Positions 1 through 7,598 of a DNA stretch of 37,206 nucleotides are shown in pieces. Under the pieces are notes generated by a model. It worked only from the letters and a program-made list of their open reading frames with translations, was not told where the DNA came from and did not search any database. The translations under genes were made by a program, and so were the position numbers. The number at the start of each line of letters is the position of its first letter. Positions within the stretch are counted from its first letter, which is position 1. The stretch comes from a virus, in the IMG/VR virus record IMGVR_UViG_3300042301_000163, positions 1 to 37,206 of that record. One strand, 5' to 3'.

Positions 1-127
1 GTTAATGCTACGGTGGTTTACGCTACTTCGCAACTTGGCTACGCCAACGCGGGTTACGGCACAGTCACCCAGCAAAACAATAAAGCCACTGGTGTTACGC
101 TAAACAAGACCGCTGGGACTATTACGA
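1..127. repeat. Terminal overlap, left copy (identical to 37080-37206)
   Basis: Bases 1-127 are identical to the last 127 bases of the window. The reading frame of the virion gene beginning at 37017 runs unbroken across the join, so the contig closes into a circle. 127 is a common assembler k-mer length, so the repeat is most simply an overlap of a circular assembly and not a physical terminal repeat. Confidence 0.95.
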
Positions 128-372
128 CAACCAACGCACAGATGGCCCCCAGTGCAGATGTTGCGTTTATTGTCACCAACAGCCAAGTTTCTGCGTTGGA
201 TACAGTAATCGTAAATATTGCATCTGGCGCTACGGCTACTTTTGCGTATTCGATTGCGGTGGTGACTGTGACAGATGGCGCGTTTACTATCAATTTGAGC
301 AATATGTCGAGCAACGCCTACACAGACACGCTCAAGATCAATTTTGCTATTCTTCATGTTTTGCCTGCATAG
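1..372 (+). CDS. Virion (head/decoration-like) protein, C-terminal part; 5' end is at 37017
   Basis: This is the downstream part of a gene whose ATG lies at 37017. Frame 1 continues from there through the contig join to a TAG at 370-372, giving about 144 residues in the closed circle. The product is rich in Ala, Thr, Val and Asn, has no charged or catalytic motif, and looks like a beta-rich virion protein. Its N-terminus (TKPIGVAYLD) resembles that of the protein at 5903-6535 (TKPVGVAYED). It lies among packaging and portal genes, which fits a head-associated role. A GTG at 13 could be mistaken for a start, but it lies inside the gene and has no role of its own. The exact function is unknown. 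Confidence 0.75.
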   Translation, partial: VNATVVYATSQLGYANAGYGTVTQQNNKATGVTLNKTAGTITTTNAQMAPSADVAFIVTNSQVSALDTVIVNIASGATATFAYSIAVVTVTDGAFTINLSNMSSNAYTDTLKINFAILHVLPA

Positions 373-380
373 GGGTTATC

Positions 381-524
381 ATGCCACTCGTTAAGTCAAA
401 GTCACCCGAAGCCTTTCGCAAAAATGTCAAAGCTGAAGTTGCAGCGGGTAAGCCTATCAAGCAGGCAGTGGCGATTGCGTATTCAGTCAAGCGCGAGGCC
501 GCTAAACCAATGAAGAAAAAATAA
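381..524 (+). CDS. Small lysine-rich phage protein, 47 aa
   Basis: ATG at 381 after GGGGTT; the stop TAA (522-524) overlaps the portal ATG by one base. The product begins MPLVKSKSPEAFRKNVKAE and ends in KPMKKK, with a central QAVAIAYSVKRE segment. It is strongly basic and probably helical. Very similar small proteins are common beside portal and terminase genes of environmental podoviruses, but I know no function for them. A DNA- or virion-associated role is only a guess from charge and position. Confidence 0.75.
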   Translation: MPLVKSKSPEAFRKNVKAEVAAGKPIKQAVAIAYSVKREAAKPMKKK

Positions 525-2707
525 TGGCAGATCCAACAGGCATCGTAGCGGCAGGCAATGTCGCCAATGGCGGCAGGAAAGCTAAGAGCGAGTCCAGCGT
601 ACTCGCTACAGCGCGTTCCCGTCTTGATCTTGCCATGTCAGCGCTGTCTGACAGCCGGGAAGATGAAATTGATGACCTGAAATTCTACGCAGGCTCGCCA
701 GACAACCATTGGCAGTGGCCGTCAGATGTGCTGGCGACTCGCGGTGCTGTGCAAGGCCAGACGATTAACGCTCGGCCATGCTTGACAATTAACAAGCTGC
801 CACAGCACGTTCGTCAAGTGACTAACGACCAGCGGCAGAACCGTCCGGGTGCAAAAGTCATTCCCGTTGACGATAACGCTGACGTTGAGATTGCAGAGAT
901 CTTTAACGGGATGATTCGGCACATTGAGTACCGATCAGATGCTGATGTGGCCTACGACACGGCCTGCGAAAACCAAGTGGCTTACGGGGAGGGATATTTT
1001 CGCCTGCTCACTGAGTACTGCAACGACGACACGTTCGATCAAGACATCAAAATTGGGCGTATTCGCAACAGTTTTAGCGTCTACATGGATCCAATGATCC
1101 AAGACCCGACTGGCGCAGACGCCAAATATTGTTTTATCACTGAAGACCTGACAAAAGACGAGTACGAGCGTATGTACCCGGACGCATCGCCCGTGTCTAC
1201 GCTGCAATCGCTGGGTGTTGGCGACCAATCTATCTCCAACTGGCTTAACGAAGACACGATTCGCATTGCCGACTACTACTACATTGATTACGACCCGGCT
1301 ACGCTAAACCTGTATCCCGGTAATATCACCGCTTTTGACGGTACTCCGCAAGATAAACAGTTAAAAGCTATCTACGGCAAGCCTAAGAAAAGCCGCGAAG
1401 CTGACCGCCAAAAGGTCAAGTACTGCAAAATTAACGGCTACGAAATTCTTGAGGAACGCGATTGGGTTGGCAAGTACATCCCCGTTATCCGCATTGTCGG
1501 CAACGAATTTGAGGTTGATGGCCGTCTGTATGTGTCGGGCTTGGTGCGTAACGCCAAGGACGCGCAGCGGATGTACAACTACTGGGTGTCTCAAGAAGCT
1601 GAGATGCTGGCTCTGGCGCCAAAAGCCCCGTTTATTGGCTACGGCGGCCAGTTTGAGGGCTACGAAGACAAGTGGAAGACCGCTAATACAAACAACTGGC
1701 CTTATTTGGAGGTCAATCCAGACGTTACAGACGGCCAAGGCGCTGTTTTGCCACTACCGGCTAGGGCACAGCCTCCAATGGCCTCTAGCGGCCTCTTGCA
1801 AGCCAAATCAGGCGCTGCTGAAGACATTAAGTCCACAACCGGGCAATACAACGCATCTTTGGGCATGGGTAGCAATGAGCGTTCAGGAAAAGCCATTCTT
1901 GCGCGCCAGCGCGAGGGCGATGTGGGCACATACCATTACGGCGACAACTTAGCCCGTGGTATCCGCCACCTTGCCCGGCAGTTAGTTGACATGATTCCCA
2001 AGATTTACGACACGCAGCGCATCGCACGAATTATTGGCGAAGACGGCGAAACGAAAATGGTCAAGATTAACCCTGACCAGATGGAATCAGTCAACAAGAT
2101 TCAAGACGAAAACGGCATTGTCATTGAGAAGATTTACAACCCGGGTGTCGGCACTTATGACGTGGTGGCTACGACTGGCCCGGGCTACGCGACCAAGCGT
2201 CAAGAGGCACTGGAAGCAATGGCTCAGTTGCTGCAAGGCAACCCACAGTTGTGGGCAGTGGCTGGCGATTTGTTTGTCAAGAACATGGATTGGCCAGGCG
2301 CGCAAGAGATGGCCAAACGCTTTGCCAAGACCATTGATCCGAAGTTGATGAGCGATGGCGAGGACAATCCAGAACTGCAAGCCGCGCAGCAACAGATGCA
2401 AGCGATGGGTCAAGAGATGGAGCAGATGCACCAGATGATTACCAATGTTGGTAAGTCCATCGAAGCGCAAGACATGAAACGCAAGGATTACGAAACTGAA
2501 ATCAAGGCATATCAGGCCGAAACGCAGCGGATTTCTGCTGTGCAAGCCGGCATGAGTGAGCAGCAGATTCAGGATATTGCTATGGGCGTAGTTGCTGCGG
2601 CAATGGAGTCACAAAACACGATGAACCAGATGCCTGAGATGCGTGAAGAATCCATGCCTATGGAAATGACGCAAGAAGAAATGCCACCACAAGGAATGCC
2701 ACAATGA
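524..2707 (+). CDS. Portal protein, P22 gp1-like
   Basis: The 727 residues match the size of the P22 portal (about 725 aa). The protein forms the dodecameric ring at one capsid vertex through which DNA is packaged and ejected. Family-typical features are the segment around residues 140-230 (NQVAYGEGYFRLLTEY, then IRNSFSVYMDPM and DAKYCFITEDLTKDEYERMYP), a middle stretch with VSGLVRNAKDAQRMYNYW and APKAPFIGYGG, and GNERSGKAILARQREGDVG near residue 450. The C-terminal 120 residues are rich in Gln, Met and Glu (QQQMQAMGQEMEQMHQMI) and probably form the helical barrel. The start overlaps the upstream stop by one base; its own stop overlaps the next start as ATGA. The family call rests on recognition of the sequence pattern. 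Confidence 0.95.
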   Translation: MADPTGIVAAGNVANGGRKAKSESSVLATARSRLDLAMSALSDSREDEIDDLKFYAGSPDNHWQWPSDVLATRGAVQGQTINARPCLTINKLPQHVRQVTNDQRQNRPGAKVIPVDDNADVEIAEIFNGMIRHIEYRSDADVAYDTACENQVAYGEGYFRLLTEYCNDDTFDQDIKIGRIRNSFSVYMDPMIQDPTGADAKYCFITEDLTKDEYERMYPDASPVSTLQSLGVGDQSISNWLNEDTIRIADYYYIDYDPATLNLYPGNITAFDGTPQDKQLKAIYGKPKKSREADRQKVKYCKINGYEILEERDWVGKYIPVIRIVGNEFEVDGRLYVSGLVRNAKDAQRMYNYWVSQEAEMLALAPKAPFIGYGGQFEGYEDKWKTANTNNWPYLEVNPDVTDGQGAVLPLPARAQPPMASSGLLQAKSGAAEDIKSTTGQYNASLGMGSNERSGKAILARQREGDVGTYHYGDNLARGIRHLARQLVDMIPKIYDTQRIARIIGEDGETKMVKINPDQMESVNKIQDENGIVIEKIYNPGVGTYDVVATTGPGYATKRQEALEAMAQLLQGNPQLWAVAGDLFVKNMDWPGAQEMAKRFAKTIDPKLMSDGEDNPELQAAQQQMQAMGQEMEQMHQMITNVGKSIEAQDMKRKDYETEIKAYQAETQRISAVQAGMSEQQIQDIAMGVVAAAMESQNTMNQMPEMREESMPMEMTQEEMPPQGMPQ

Positions 2708-3066
2708 AATGCGCTGAATTTATAGGGATTCTGTTCCTAGCCCGTGATGTAACGCACAGTGTTCATTTGAACACCCGGAGTTACTCCAAACACGTTGCGC
2801 TTAACATTTTCTATGATCGCATCATTGGTGCGGCGGATGATTTTGCCGAAGCCTACCAAGGCCGTCACGGTTTGATTGGCCCAATCAATTTGCACTCGGC
2901 AAAGAAAACCAGCAATGTCATTGAGTTTTTGGAAGACTCGCTAAAACAGATCGAAGATTGCCGGTACGAAGTTGTTGATAAATCAGATTCGTCGCTGCAA
3001 CAGTTGATAGATAATATTGTTGAAATTTATCTTCGCACGCTTTACAAACTTCGCTTTTTGGCATAA
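2704..3066 (+). CDS. Conserved helical phage protein (DUF5856-like), 120 aa
   Basis: The start overlaps the portal stop (ATGA), so translation is probably coupled. The sequence begins MKCAEFIGILFLARDVTHSV and has a conserved-looking FAEAYQGRHGLIGPINL segment near residue 47 and LIDNIVEIYLRTLYKLRFL at the C-terminus. It looks all-helical, possibly a small ferritin-like bundle. I recognise it as a conserved phage protein of the DUF5856 type from memory of such sequences; no function is established. It sits between portal and structural genes but has no evident virion signature, so it could be an assembly factor or a non-virion protein. Confidence 0.7.
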   Translation: MKCAEFIGILFLARDVTHSVHLNTRSYSKHVALNIFYDRIIGAADDFAEAYQGRHGLIGPINLHSAKKTSNVIEFLEDSLKQIEDCRYEVVDKSDSSLQQLIDNIVEIYLRTLYKLRFLA

Positions 3067-3075
3067 GGAAACATC

Positions 3076-3345
3076 ATGGCTAATTACACACAAGCTGCTG
3101 CAACAACCCAAGTTAAAGTTGGTGCTGGCAAGCTCTACGGGATTTTTGTTTCCGCTTCTTCAAGCGGTACTTTGACGATCTATGACTCTGGCGCCAAAAG
3201 CACTGACGACCCTAAAATTTCCGACACAATCAGCGTAGCCGCTGGTACAACTTATTTAAACATCCCCGCCGGGTTGTTTTTTAACAAAGGTTTGTACATT
3301 GTGCTTGGTGGTTCGTCTGCGGCGTTTACCGTTGCCTACGATTAA
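3076..3345 (+). CDS. Small beta-rich structural protein, 89 aa
   Basis: ATG at 3076 follows TAAGGAAACATC, a good ribosome site. The product (starting MANYTQAAATTQVKVGAGKL) is Ala/Ser/Gly/Thr rich, has almost no charge and repeated short beta-prone segments (LTIYDSG, YLNIPAGLFF, LYIVLGG). This composition is typical of small capsid decoration or fibre proteins. Its place between portal and scaffold supports a head role. I do not recognise a named family. Confidence 0.7.
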   Translation: MANYTQAAATTQVKVGAGKLYGIFVSASSSGTLTIYDSGAKSTDDPKISDTISVAAGTTYLNIPAGLFFNKGLYIVLGGSSAAFTVAYD

Positions 3346-3369
3346 TCTGGTACATTTACCAAAACCGTA

Positions 3370-3401
3370 TCGGTGAGGTTCACCGAGGAATCTAAGGATT
3401 C
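3370..3401 (+). promoter_or_regulatory. Two tandem hairpins before scaffold gene, the second covering its ribosome site
   Basis: TCGGTGA (3370-3376) pairs with TCACCGA (3380-3386) over a 3-nt loop. Two bases on, GAATC (3388-3392) pairs with GATTC (3397-3401) over TAAG. The second hairpin holds the AAGGA that is the only evident Shine-Dalgarno for the scaffold ATG at 3408. The 62-nt gap is long for this tightly packed region. No T-run follows, so these are not simple terminators; translational control or RNA processing is more likely. Confidence 0.55.
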
Positions 3402-3407
3402 AGAAAC

Positions 3408-4175
3408 ATGACTGAAGAAGTCGAAAACCTAGCGGTTACACCCGTGCCAGAACAGGAAGCAACGGCTGCGCCTGAAACTGTAGTAGAAACGCCGGAAGTA
3501 GTTGGAGCCAAATCATTCTCGCAAGAGGAACTTGACGCAGCTATTGGAAAACGCCTCGCAAGAGAGCAACGTAAGTGGGAACGAGAGCAAGTACAACGTC
3601 AGTCTGAACAACAGACGTTGAGGGCAGCACCGTTAGCTAGCGCTGACCAGTTTGATACCAATGAAGCGTATGCGGAAGCATTGACACTTCAAAAGGCGGA
3701 AGAACTGATCGCCAAGCGTGAAGCAGCAAAGCAGCACTCGCAAGTTCTTGAAAGCTATCACGACCTTGAGGAAGCAGCGCGGGACAAGTACGATGACTTT
3801 GAACAAGTCGCCTACAACCCAAAACTGTCAGTCACGAACGTGATGGCCGAAGCAATCCAGTCTTCGGACATTGGGCCTGAGTTAGCTTACTATCTCGGCT
3901 CTAACCCCAAGGACGCGGATCGTATCTCACGCATGACGCCACTCAGTCAGGCAAAAGAGATCGGGAAGATTGAGGCTAAATTAACCGCAGATCCACCGGT
4001 CAAAAGAACTACGTCAGCGCCTCAGCCTATTTCACCTGTTAACGCACGATCCTCTGGATCGCCGTCGCACGACACTACTGATCCACGGTCTATCAAGACC
4101 ATGACGACCAGCCAGTGGATTGAAGCGGAACGCGCCCGGCAGATGAAGAAGTATGAATCGCAACGTAACCGCTAA
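3408..4175 (+). CDS. Scaffolding protein
   Basis: 255 residues (P22 gp8 is about 303). It should assemble inside the procapsid with the coat protein and leave before or during DNA packaging. It is highly charged and helical, with an acidic N-terminus (MTEEVENLAVTPVPEQEAT), a coiled-coil-like section near residues 38-70 (SQEELDAAIGKRLAREQRKW), and a basic C-terminus (ARQMKKYESQRNR), which in scaffolds usually contacts the coat. It lies directly upstream of the coat gene, the invariant position for scaffolds. The call rests on composition, position and motif style, as scaffolds are poorly conserved. Its ribosome site lies within a hairpin at 3388-3401. Confidence 0.85.
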   Translation: MTEEVENLAVTPVPEQEATAAPETVVETPEVVGAKSFSQEELDAAIGKRLAREQRKWEREQVQRQSEQQTLRAAPLASADQFDTNEAYAEALTLQKAEELIAKREAAKQHSQVLESYHDLEEAARDKYDDFEQVAYNPKLSVTNVMAEAIQSSDIGPELAYYLGSNPKDADRISRMTPLSQAKEIGKIEAKLTADPPVKRTTSAPQPISPVNARSSGSPSHDTTDPRSIKTMTTSQWIEAERARQMKKYESQRNR

Positions 4176-4196
4176 CTTTTTTTAGGACTTATTCAA

Positions 4197-5408
4197 ATGT
4201 CAAACAGCATTCTCACCATCGACATGATCACGCGCAAAGCGCTTGAAATTCTCGAAAATAACTTGGTTCTTACCCGTAACGTGAACCGTCAGTACGACGA
4301 CAGCTTTGCTGTTGAAGGCGCTAAAATTGGTTCCACCCTGCGTATCCGCCTGCCGGATCGTGCGTTGGTTACTGACGGCGCTGCCCTGCAAGTTCAGGAC
4401 GACAACGAGCAGTTCACGACCTTGACCGTCGCCAACCAAAAACACATCGGTGTCAACTTCACATCTGCTGAACTGACCATGCAATTGGATGACTTCGCAG
4501 AGCGTGTGCTTAAGCCGCGTATTTCTCAACTGGCTTCCAGCATTGATGCTGACGTTGCTAACGCCTACAAAACCATCGGTAACACCGTTGGCACGCCGGG
4601 CACGACTCCTTCGACTTCTTTGGTGCTGCTGCAAGCCCAGCAGAAGCTGAACGAAAACGCAGCTACTATGTCGCCACGTTACGCTACTGTCAACCCTGCC
4701 GCTAACGCTGGTCTGGTTGAAGGTATGAAAGGTCTGTTCAATCCAACAGACACGATCAGCAAGCAGTTTCGCAACGGCATGATGGGCACGGGCGTGTTGG
4801 GCTACGAAGAAGTCAACATGAGCCAGTCGATCAAGCAGCACACTACCGGCTCGCGTAGCGCCACTGCTTCTACCTTGGTTAAAACCCCGGGCGTTACTTC
4901 CGAAGGTGCGTCAAGCATTCTGTTGGAACAAGGCTCTGTGTCTACGACCATCAAAGCTGGTGACGTGTTCACAATCAGCGGCTCTAATGCTGTCAACCCA
5001 CAAACCCGTGAAACCACTGGTTCGTTGTTCCAGTTCGTTGCCTTGGCTGATGCCACTGCTTCGTCCGGCACATGGACTGTGACTGTTGCGGCCATGTACT
5101 CGGCCAATCATGCGCTGGCTACTATGGATGTGTTGCCTGCAACTGGCGGCGTTGTGACCTTCGTTGGCGCTGCTTCTACTGCTTACGCTCAAAACTTGGT
5201 TTACCACAAGGATGCCATCACGTTCGCTACTGCTGACTTGTTGCTGCCACAAGGCGTTGACATGGCTGCGCGTGCCGTTCATAACGGTATCAGCCTGCGT
5301 GTTGTTCGTCAGTACGACATCAACAACGACCGTATGCCTTGCCGTATCGACGTTCTGTATGGTTTCAGTACCATCCGTCCACAAATGGCTTGCCGCATCT
5401 GGGGCTAA
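4197..5408 (+). CDS. Major capsid (coat) protein, P22 gp5-like
   Basis: 403 residues (P22 coat about 430). HK97-fold shell protein. Recognisable features are MSNSILTIDMITRKALEILENN at the N-terminus, a segment near residues 40-58 (GAKIGSTLRIRLPDR), the long helix region with ELTMQLDDFAERVLKPRISQL around residue 97, and a C-terminus ending in RIDVLYGFSTIRPQMACRIWG, typical of the P22 coat family. Codon use is strongly biased towards C/T third positions (AAC, TTC, CGT), as expected for the most expressed gene. A strong terminator follows at 5413-5436, which would raise the dose of coat mRNA relative to downstream genes. Confidence 0.93.
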   Translation: MSNSILTIDMITRKALEILENNLVLTRNVNRQYDDSFAVEGAKIGSTLRIRLPDRALVTDGAALQVQDDNEQFTTLTVANQKHIGVNFTSAELTMQLDDFAERVLKPRISQLASSIDADVANAYKTIGNTVGTPGTTPSTSLVLLQAQQKLNENAATMSPRYATVNPAANAGLVEGMKGLFNPTDTISKQFRNGMMGTGVLGYEEVNMSQSIKQHTTGSRSATASTLVKTPGVTSEGASSILLEQGSVSTTIKAGDVFTISGSNAVNPQTRETTGSLFQFVALADATASSGTWTVTVAAMYSANHALATMDVLPATGGVVTFVGAASTAYAQNLVYHKDAITFATADLLLPQGVDMAARAVHNGISLRVVRQYDINNDRMPCRIDVLYGFSTIRPQMACRIWG

Positions 5409-5412
5409 ACCG

Positions 5413-5436
5413 AATGCCCCTTCGGGGGCGTTTTTT
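5413..5436 (+). terminator. Intrinsic terminator after coat gene
   Basis: AATGCCCC (5413-5420) pairs with GGGGCGTT (5425-5432) around a TTCG tetraloop, followed by T-rich sequence. This is a classic rho-independent terminator lying 5 bases after the coat stop. Confidence 0.9.
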
Positions 5437-5459
5437 AAATCTTTTTTAAGGAAATTATC

Positions 5460-5861
5460 ATGGCACTCCCTAATGGCGCTGGTGGCTACCAGCTTGGTGA
5501 CGGCAATATCGGTGAAGCTGTTCTGTCGGTTCAAGGCGCGCCCACTGCTGTGGCTGCTGCCGCAACAATGACGGCTGCTGAACTGTCTAATGGCTTGTTT
5601 GTGTTCAACGGCGCTGCCGGTAATCTGACTTTGCCCACCGTGGCATTGGTAGAAGCCGACATCACGGCTGCATCAAAAGTCAACGCTTCTCTTGACTTCA
5701 TCATCATCAATATTGATGCTTCCGGTTCTGAGTCAGTCACTTTGGCGGCGGGTACTGGCTGGACACTTGTTGGTGTTGCTGCGGTTGCTGTTAATACATC
5801 TGCTCAGTTCCGCGCCCGTAAAACCGGCGACGGCACTTGGACTGCGTACCGTATTGCTTAA
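5460..5861 (+). CDS. Probable head decoration or structural protein, 133 aa
   Basis: ATG at 5460 follows TTTAAGGAAATTATC. The protein starts MALPNGAGGYQLGDGNIGEA and is low in charge, rich in Ala, Thr and Gly, with a DFIIINIDASGSESVTLAAG stretch and a TWTAYRIA C-terminus, like the small beta-barrel modules found in phage fibres and capsid decorations. It is framed by two very similar UUCG-loop terminators, so its expression is set apart from both coat and downstream genes. A virion role is inferred from composition and position; I do not recognise a family. Confidence 0.75.
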   Translation: MALPNGAGGYQLGDGNIGEAVLSVQGAPTAVAAAATMTAAELSNGLFVFNGAAGNLTLPTVALVEADITAASKVNASLDFIIINIDASGSESVTLAAGTGWTLVGVAAVAVNTSAQFRARKTGDGTWTAYRIA

Positions 5862-5865
5862 ACCT

Positions 5866-5891
5866 AACGGGGGCTTCGGCCCCTGTTTTTT
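5866..5891 (+). terminator. Second UUCG-loop terminator
   Basis: Stem AACGGGGGC-type arm (5866-5874) pairs with GCCCCTGTT (5879-5887) around TTCG, followed by a T6 run. It lies 5 bases after the stop of the 133-aa gene, and is nearly the mirror of the hairpin at 5413-5436. Confidence 0.88.
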
Positions 5892-5902
5892 AAAGGAACA
5901 TC

Positions 5903-6535
5903 ATGGCAAATACAAAACCTGTTGGCGTTGCATACGAAGACCCGTATTTGGACGGCGCAACTATCAACAATTCGGTTATTACGGGTACGGTAACGTCTAC
6001 CGCAGTGTCTAACATTGCTGTAACAAACGCAACAACTGGCAGCAGCGATGCTGCGGCATCCACCACTACGCTTACCCTTACGGGTGCTGGCGCTGTTGGC
6101 TGGGCAAGCAAGTCACAATTAGCAGCAAACGTCGCATTGGGTGCTTACGCTAACGGCCTGTACGGCTACTTGGCATTTGGCGCAAGTGGCCGCGTAACTG
6201 GTCTGGCTTCTGGTACTGTTGGCGAAATTGTGATGTCTGCTGGTTGCACACAAGGAACCTACGCCGCAATTGAAGCTGAAGTCGGTATGCCTAGCGGCGC
6301 TGTTACTGGCACGAACACATCGTTCCTCTACTTAAGTTCTTATGGCGCTGACAAAGCAACATTTGACACAAGCGGCACTTTGTTCAATCTGGCTGGCGTG
6401 ACTAAGGGTTCGGGTAAGCTCCTGCAAGACACGACATCTGGTGCAACAATCCGCCCAGTTCAAGCGCTTAAAGTCATTACACCTGATGGCATTCGCTATC
6501 TGCCGCTGTATGTGACTGCTGCTATTGCTGCCTAA
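5903..6535 (+). CDS. Virion structural protein, 210 aa
   Basis: ATG at 5903 after TTTAAAGGAACATC. The N-terminus (MANTKPVGVAYEDPYLDGA) resembles that of the protein running from 37017 through the join to 372. The rest is rich in Ala, Gly, Thr and Val, with few charges and a C-terminus ITPDGIRYLPLYVTAAIAA. It lies directly after coat and decoration-like genes and before the portal-closing gp4-like gene, so a head-surface fibre or decoration role is likely. No catalytic motif. Family not recognised. Confidence 0.75.
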   Translation: MANTKPVGVAYEDPYLDGATINNSVITGTVTSTAVSNIAVTNATTGSSDAAASTTTLTLTGAGAVGWASKSQLAANVALGAYANGLYGYLAFGASGRVTGLASGTVGEIVMSAGCTQGTYAAIEAEVGMPSGAVTGTNTSFLYLSSYGADKATFDTSGTLFNLAGVTKGSGKLLQDTTSGATIRPVQALKVITPDGIRYLPLYVTAAIAA

Positions 6536-6537
6536 AG

Positions 6538-6699
6538 ATGATCACCCGTGAAGTGATTATGGATCGGGTGCAAAGTCTGCAAAAACAAGCCGAGCGTTTG
6601 CGTTCCGATTTGGACGCAACGCTCGGTGCGTTACAAGACTGCGGGTATTGGCTTGAGCAATTGAAACAGGAAAACACTGATGGCAATGATTTATCTTGA
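6538..6699 (+). CDS. Small coiled-coil protein, 53 aa
   Basis: ATG at 6538, three bases after the upstream stop. The product (MITREVIMDRVQSLQKQAER at the N-terminus) shows heptad-like spacing of hydrophobic residues over its first 45 residues, ending NTDGNDLS. It overlaps the next gene by 20 bases. It may be a small assembly factor, but nothing identifies a function. Support is an in-frame start, tight spacing and typical composition. Confidence 0.6.
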   Translation: MITREVIMDRVQSLQKQAERLRSDLDATLGALQDCGYWLEQLKQENTDGNDLS

Positions 6700-6883
6700 G
6701 CATCCTGACCACGGCCGTAAAGTTGCCACAATGGAGCTTGAAGCCGAATTTGATGAAAAAAATGGCTGGACACGCTACAATCTCGACACACCTTGCGTCG
6801 TTGAGGAAGAAGAAATAGCCCCCGTAAACGCATTGGAAATCAAGCGCAAGTACACACGACGGGCCGTAACCGAAGGAGTTTGA
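6680..6883 (+). CDS. Small acidic/basic hypothetical protein, 67 aa
   Basis: ATG at 6680 preceded by GAAACAGGAAAA; the stop lies one base before the gp4-like ATG. The N-terminal half (MAMIYLEHPDHGRKVATMEL) is followed by an acidic patch (VEEEEI) and a basic C-terminus (EIKRKYTRRAVTEGV). It resembles small uncharacterised proteins often found just before head-completion genes. No function can be given. Confidence 0.65.
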   Translation: MAMIYLEHPDHGRKVATMELEAEFDEKNGWTRYNLDTPCVVEEEEIAPVNALEIKRKYTRRAVTEGV

Positions 6884-6884
6884 G

Positions 6885-7598
6885 ATGGCAACCACTGCTG
6901 GCGATCAGATAAACGGCGCGTTACGCCTGCTAGGTGTGCTGGCTGAAGGCGAAACGCCATCTGCGGCTATGTCGCAAGACGCAATTGGGTCGCTCAATCA
7001 GATGATTGACTCTTGGAACACTGAGCGTCTGTCGGTTTTTAGCACGCAAGACCAAACCTTTACTTGGCCTGCGGGTCAGATCACACGCACGCTTGGCCCG
7101 TCGGGTAACTTTGTAGGCTTGCGTCCTGTCTTGTTGGATGAGGCCACCTACTACCGTGATCCGGGCACAAACGTGTCTTTTGGCATAAAGTTTATTAACC
7201 AGCAGCAATACAACGGCATTGCGGTTAAGACTGTGACCAGCACCTACCCGCAAGTCATTTTTGTCAATAACACCTATCCTGACGTTACGATGACGGTCTA
7301 CCCGCGTCCTACACGGGACTTGGAATGGCATTTTGTTTCGGTTCAGGAGTTAACACAGCCTGCTACATTAGTCACTAGCTTGGCTTTTCCGCCGGGCTAT
7401 CTGCGTGCATTTAAGTACAACTTGGCGATGGAAATTGCGCCAGAGTACGGCGTTGAGCCAAGCCCACAGGTGCAGCGCATTGCGATGACCAGCAAACGCA
7501 ACCTCAAACGCATCAACAACCCTGATGACGTGATGTCAATGCCATACGCTATTGTGGCGACTCGCCAACGCTTTAACGTCTACGCCGGTAACTACTAA
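6885..7598 (+). CDS. Head completion / tail accessory factor, P22 gp4-like
   Basis: 237 residues (P22 gp4 is 166). In P22 this protein binds under the portal ring after packaging and forms the platform for gp10. The N-terminal AGDQINGALRLLGVLAEGETPSAAMSQDA and LNQMIDSWNTERL segments are typical of this family across podoviruses, as is the C-terminal AFPPGYLRAFKYNLAMEIAPEYG. It is preceded by GAAGGAGTTTGAG, a strong ribosome site, and its stop overlaps the gp10-like start (TAATG). It is followed by the gp10-like gene exactly as in P22. Confidence 0.9.
   Translation: MATTAGDQINGALRLLGVLAEGETPSAAMSQDAIGSLNQMIDSWNTERLSVFSTQDQTFTWPAGQITRTLGPSGNFVGLRPVLLDEATYYRDPGTNVSFGIKFINQQQYNGIAVKTVTSTYPQVIFVNNTYPDVTMTVYPRPTRDLEWHFVSVQELTQPATLVTSLAFPPGYLRAFKYNLAMEIAPEYGVEPSPQVQRIAMTSKRNLKRINNPDDVMSMPYAIVATRQRFNVYAGNY

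Noticed and set aside
1-127. True short direct terminal repeats as in T7-type phages
   Set aside because: The length equals a common assembly k-mer and the ends fall inside a gene; the terminase and head genes are P22-like, which points to headful packaging.
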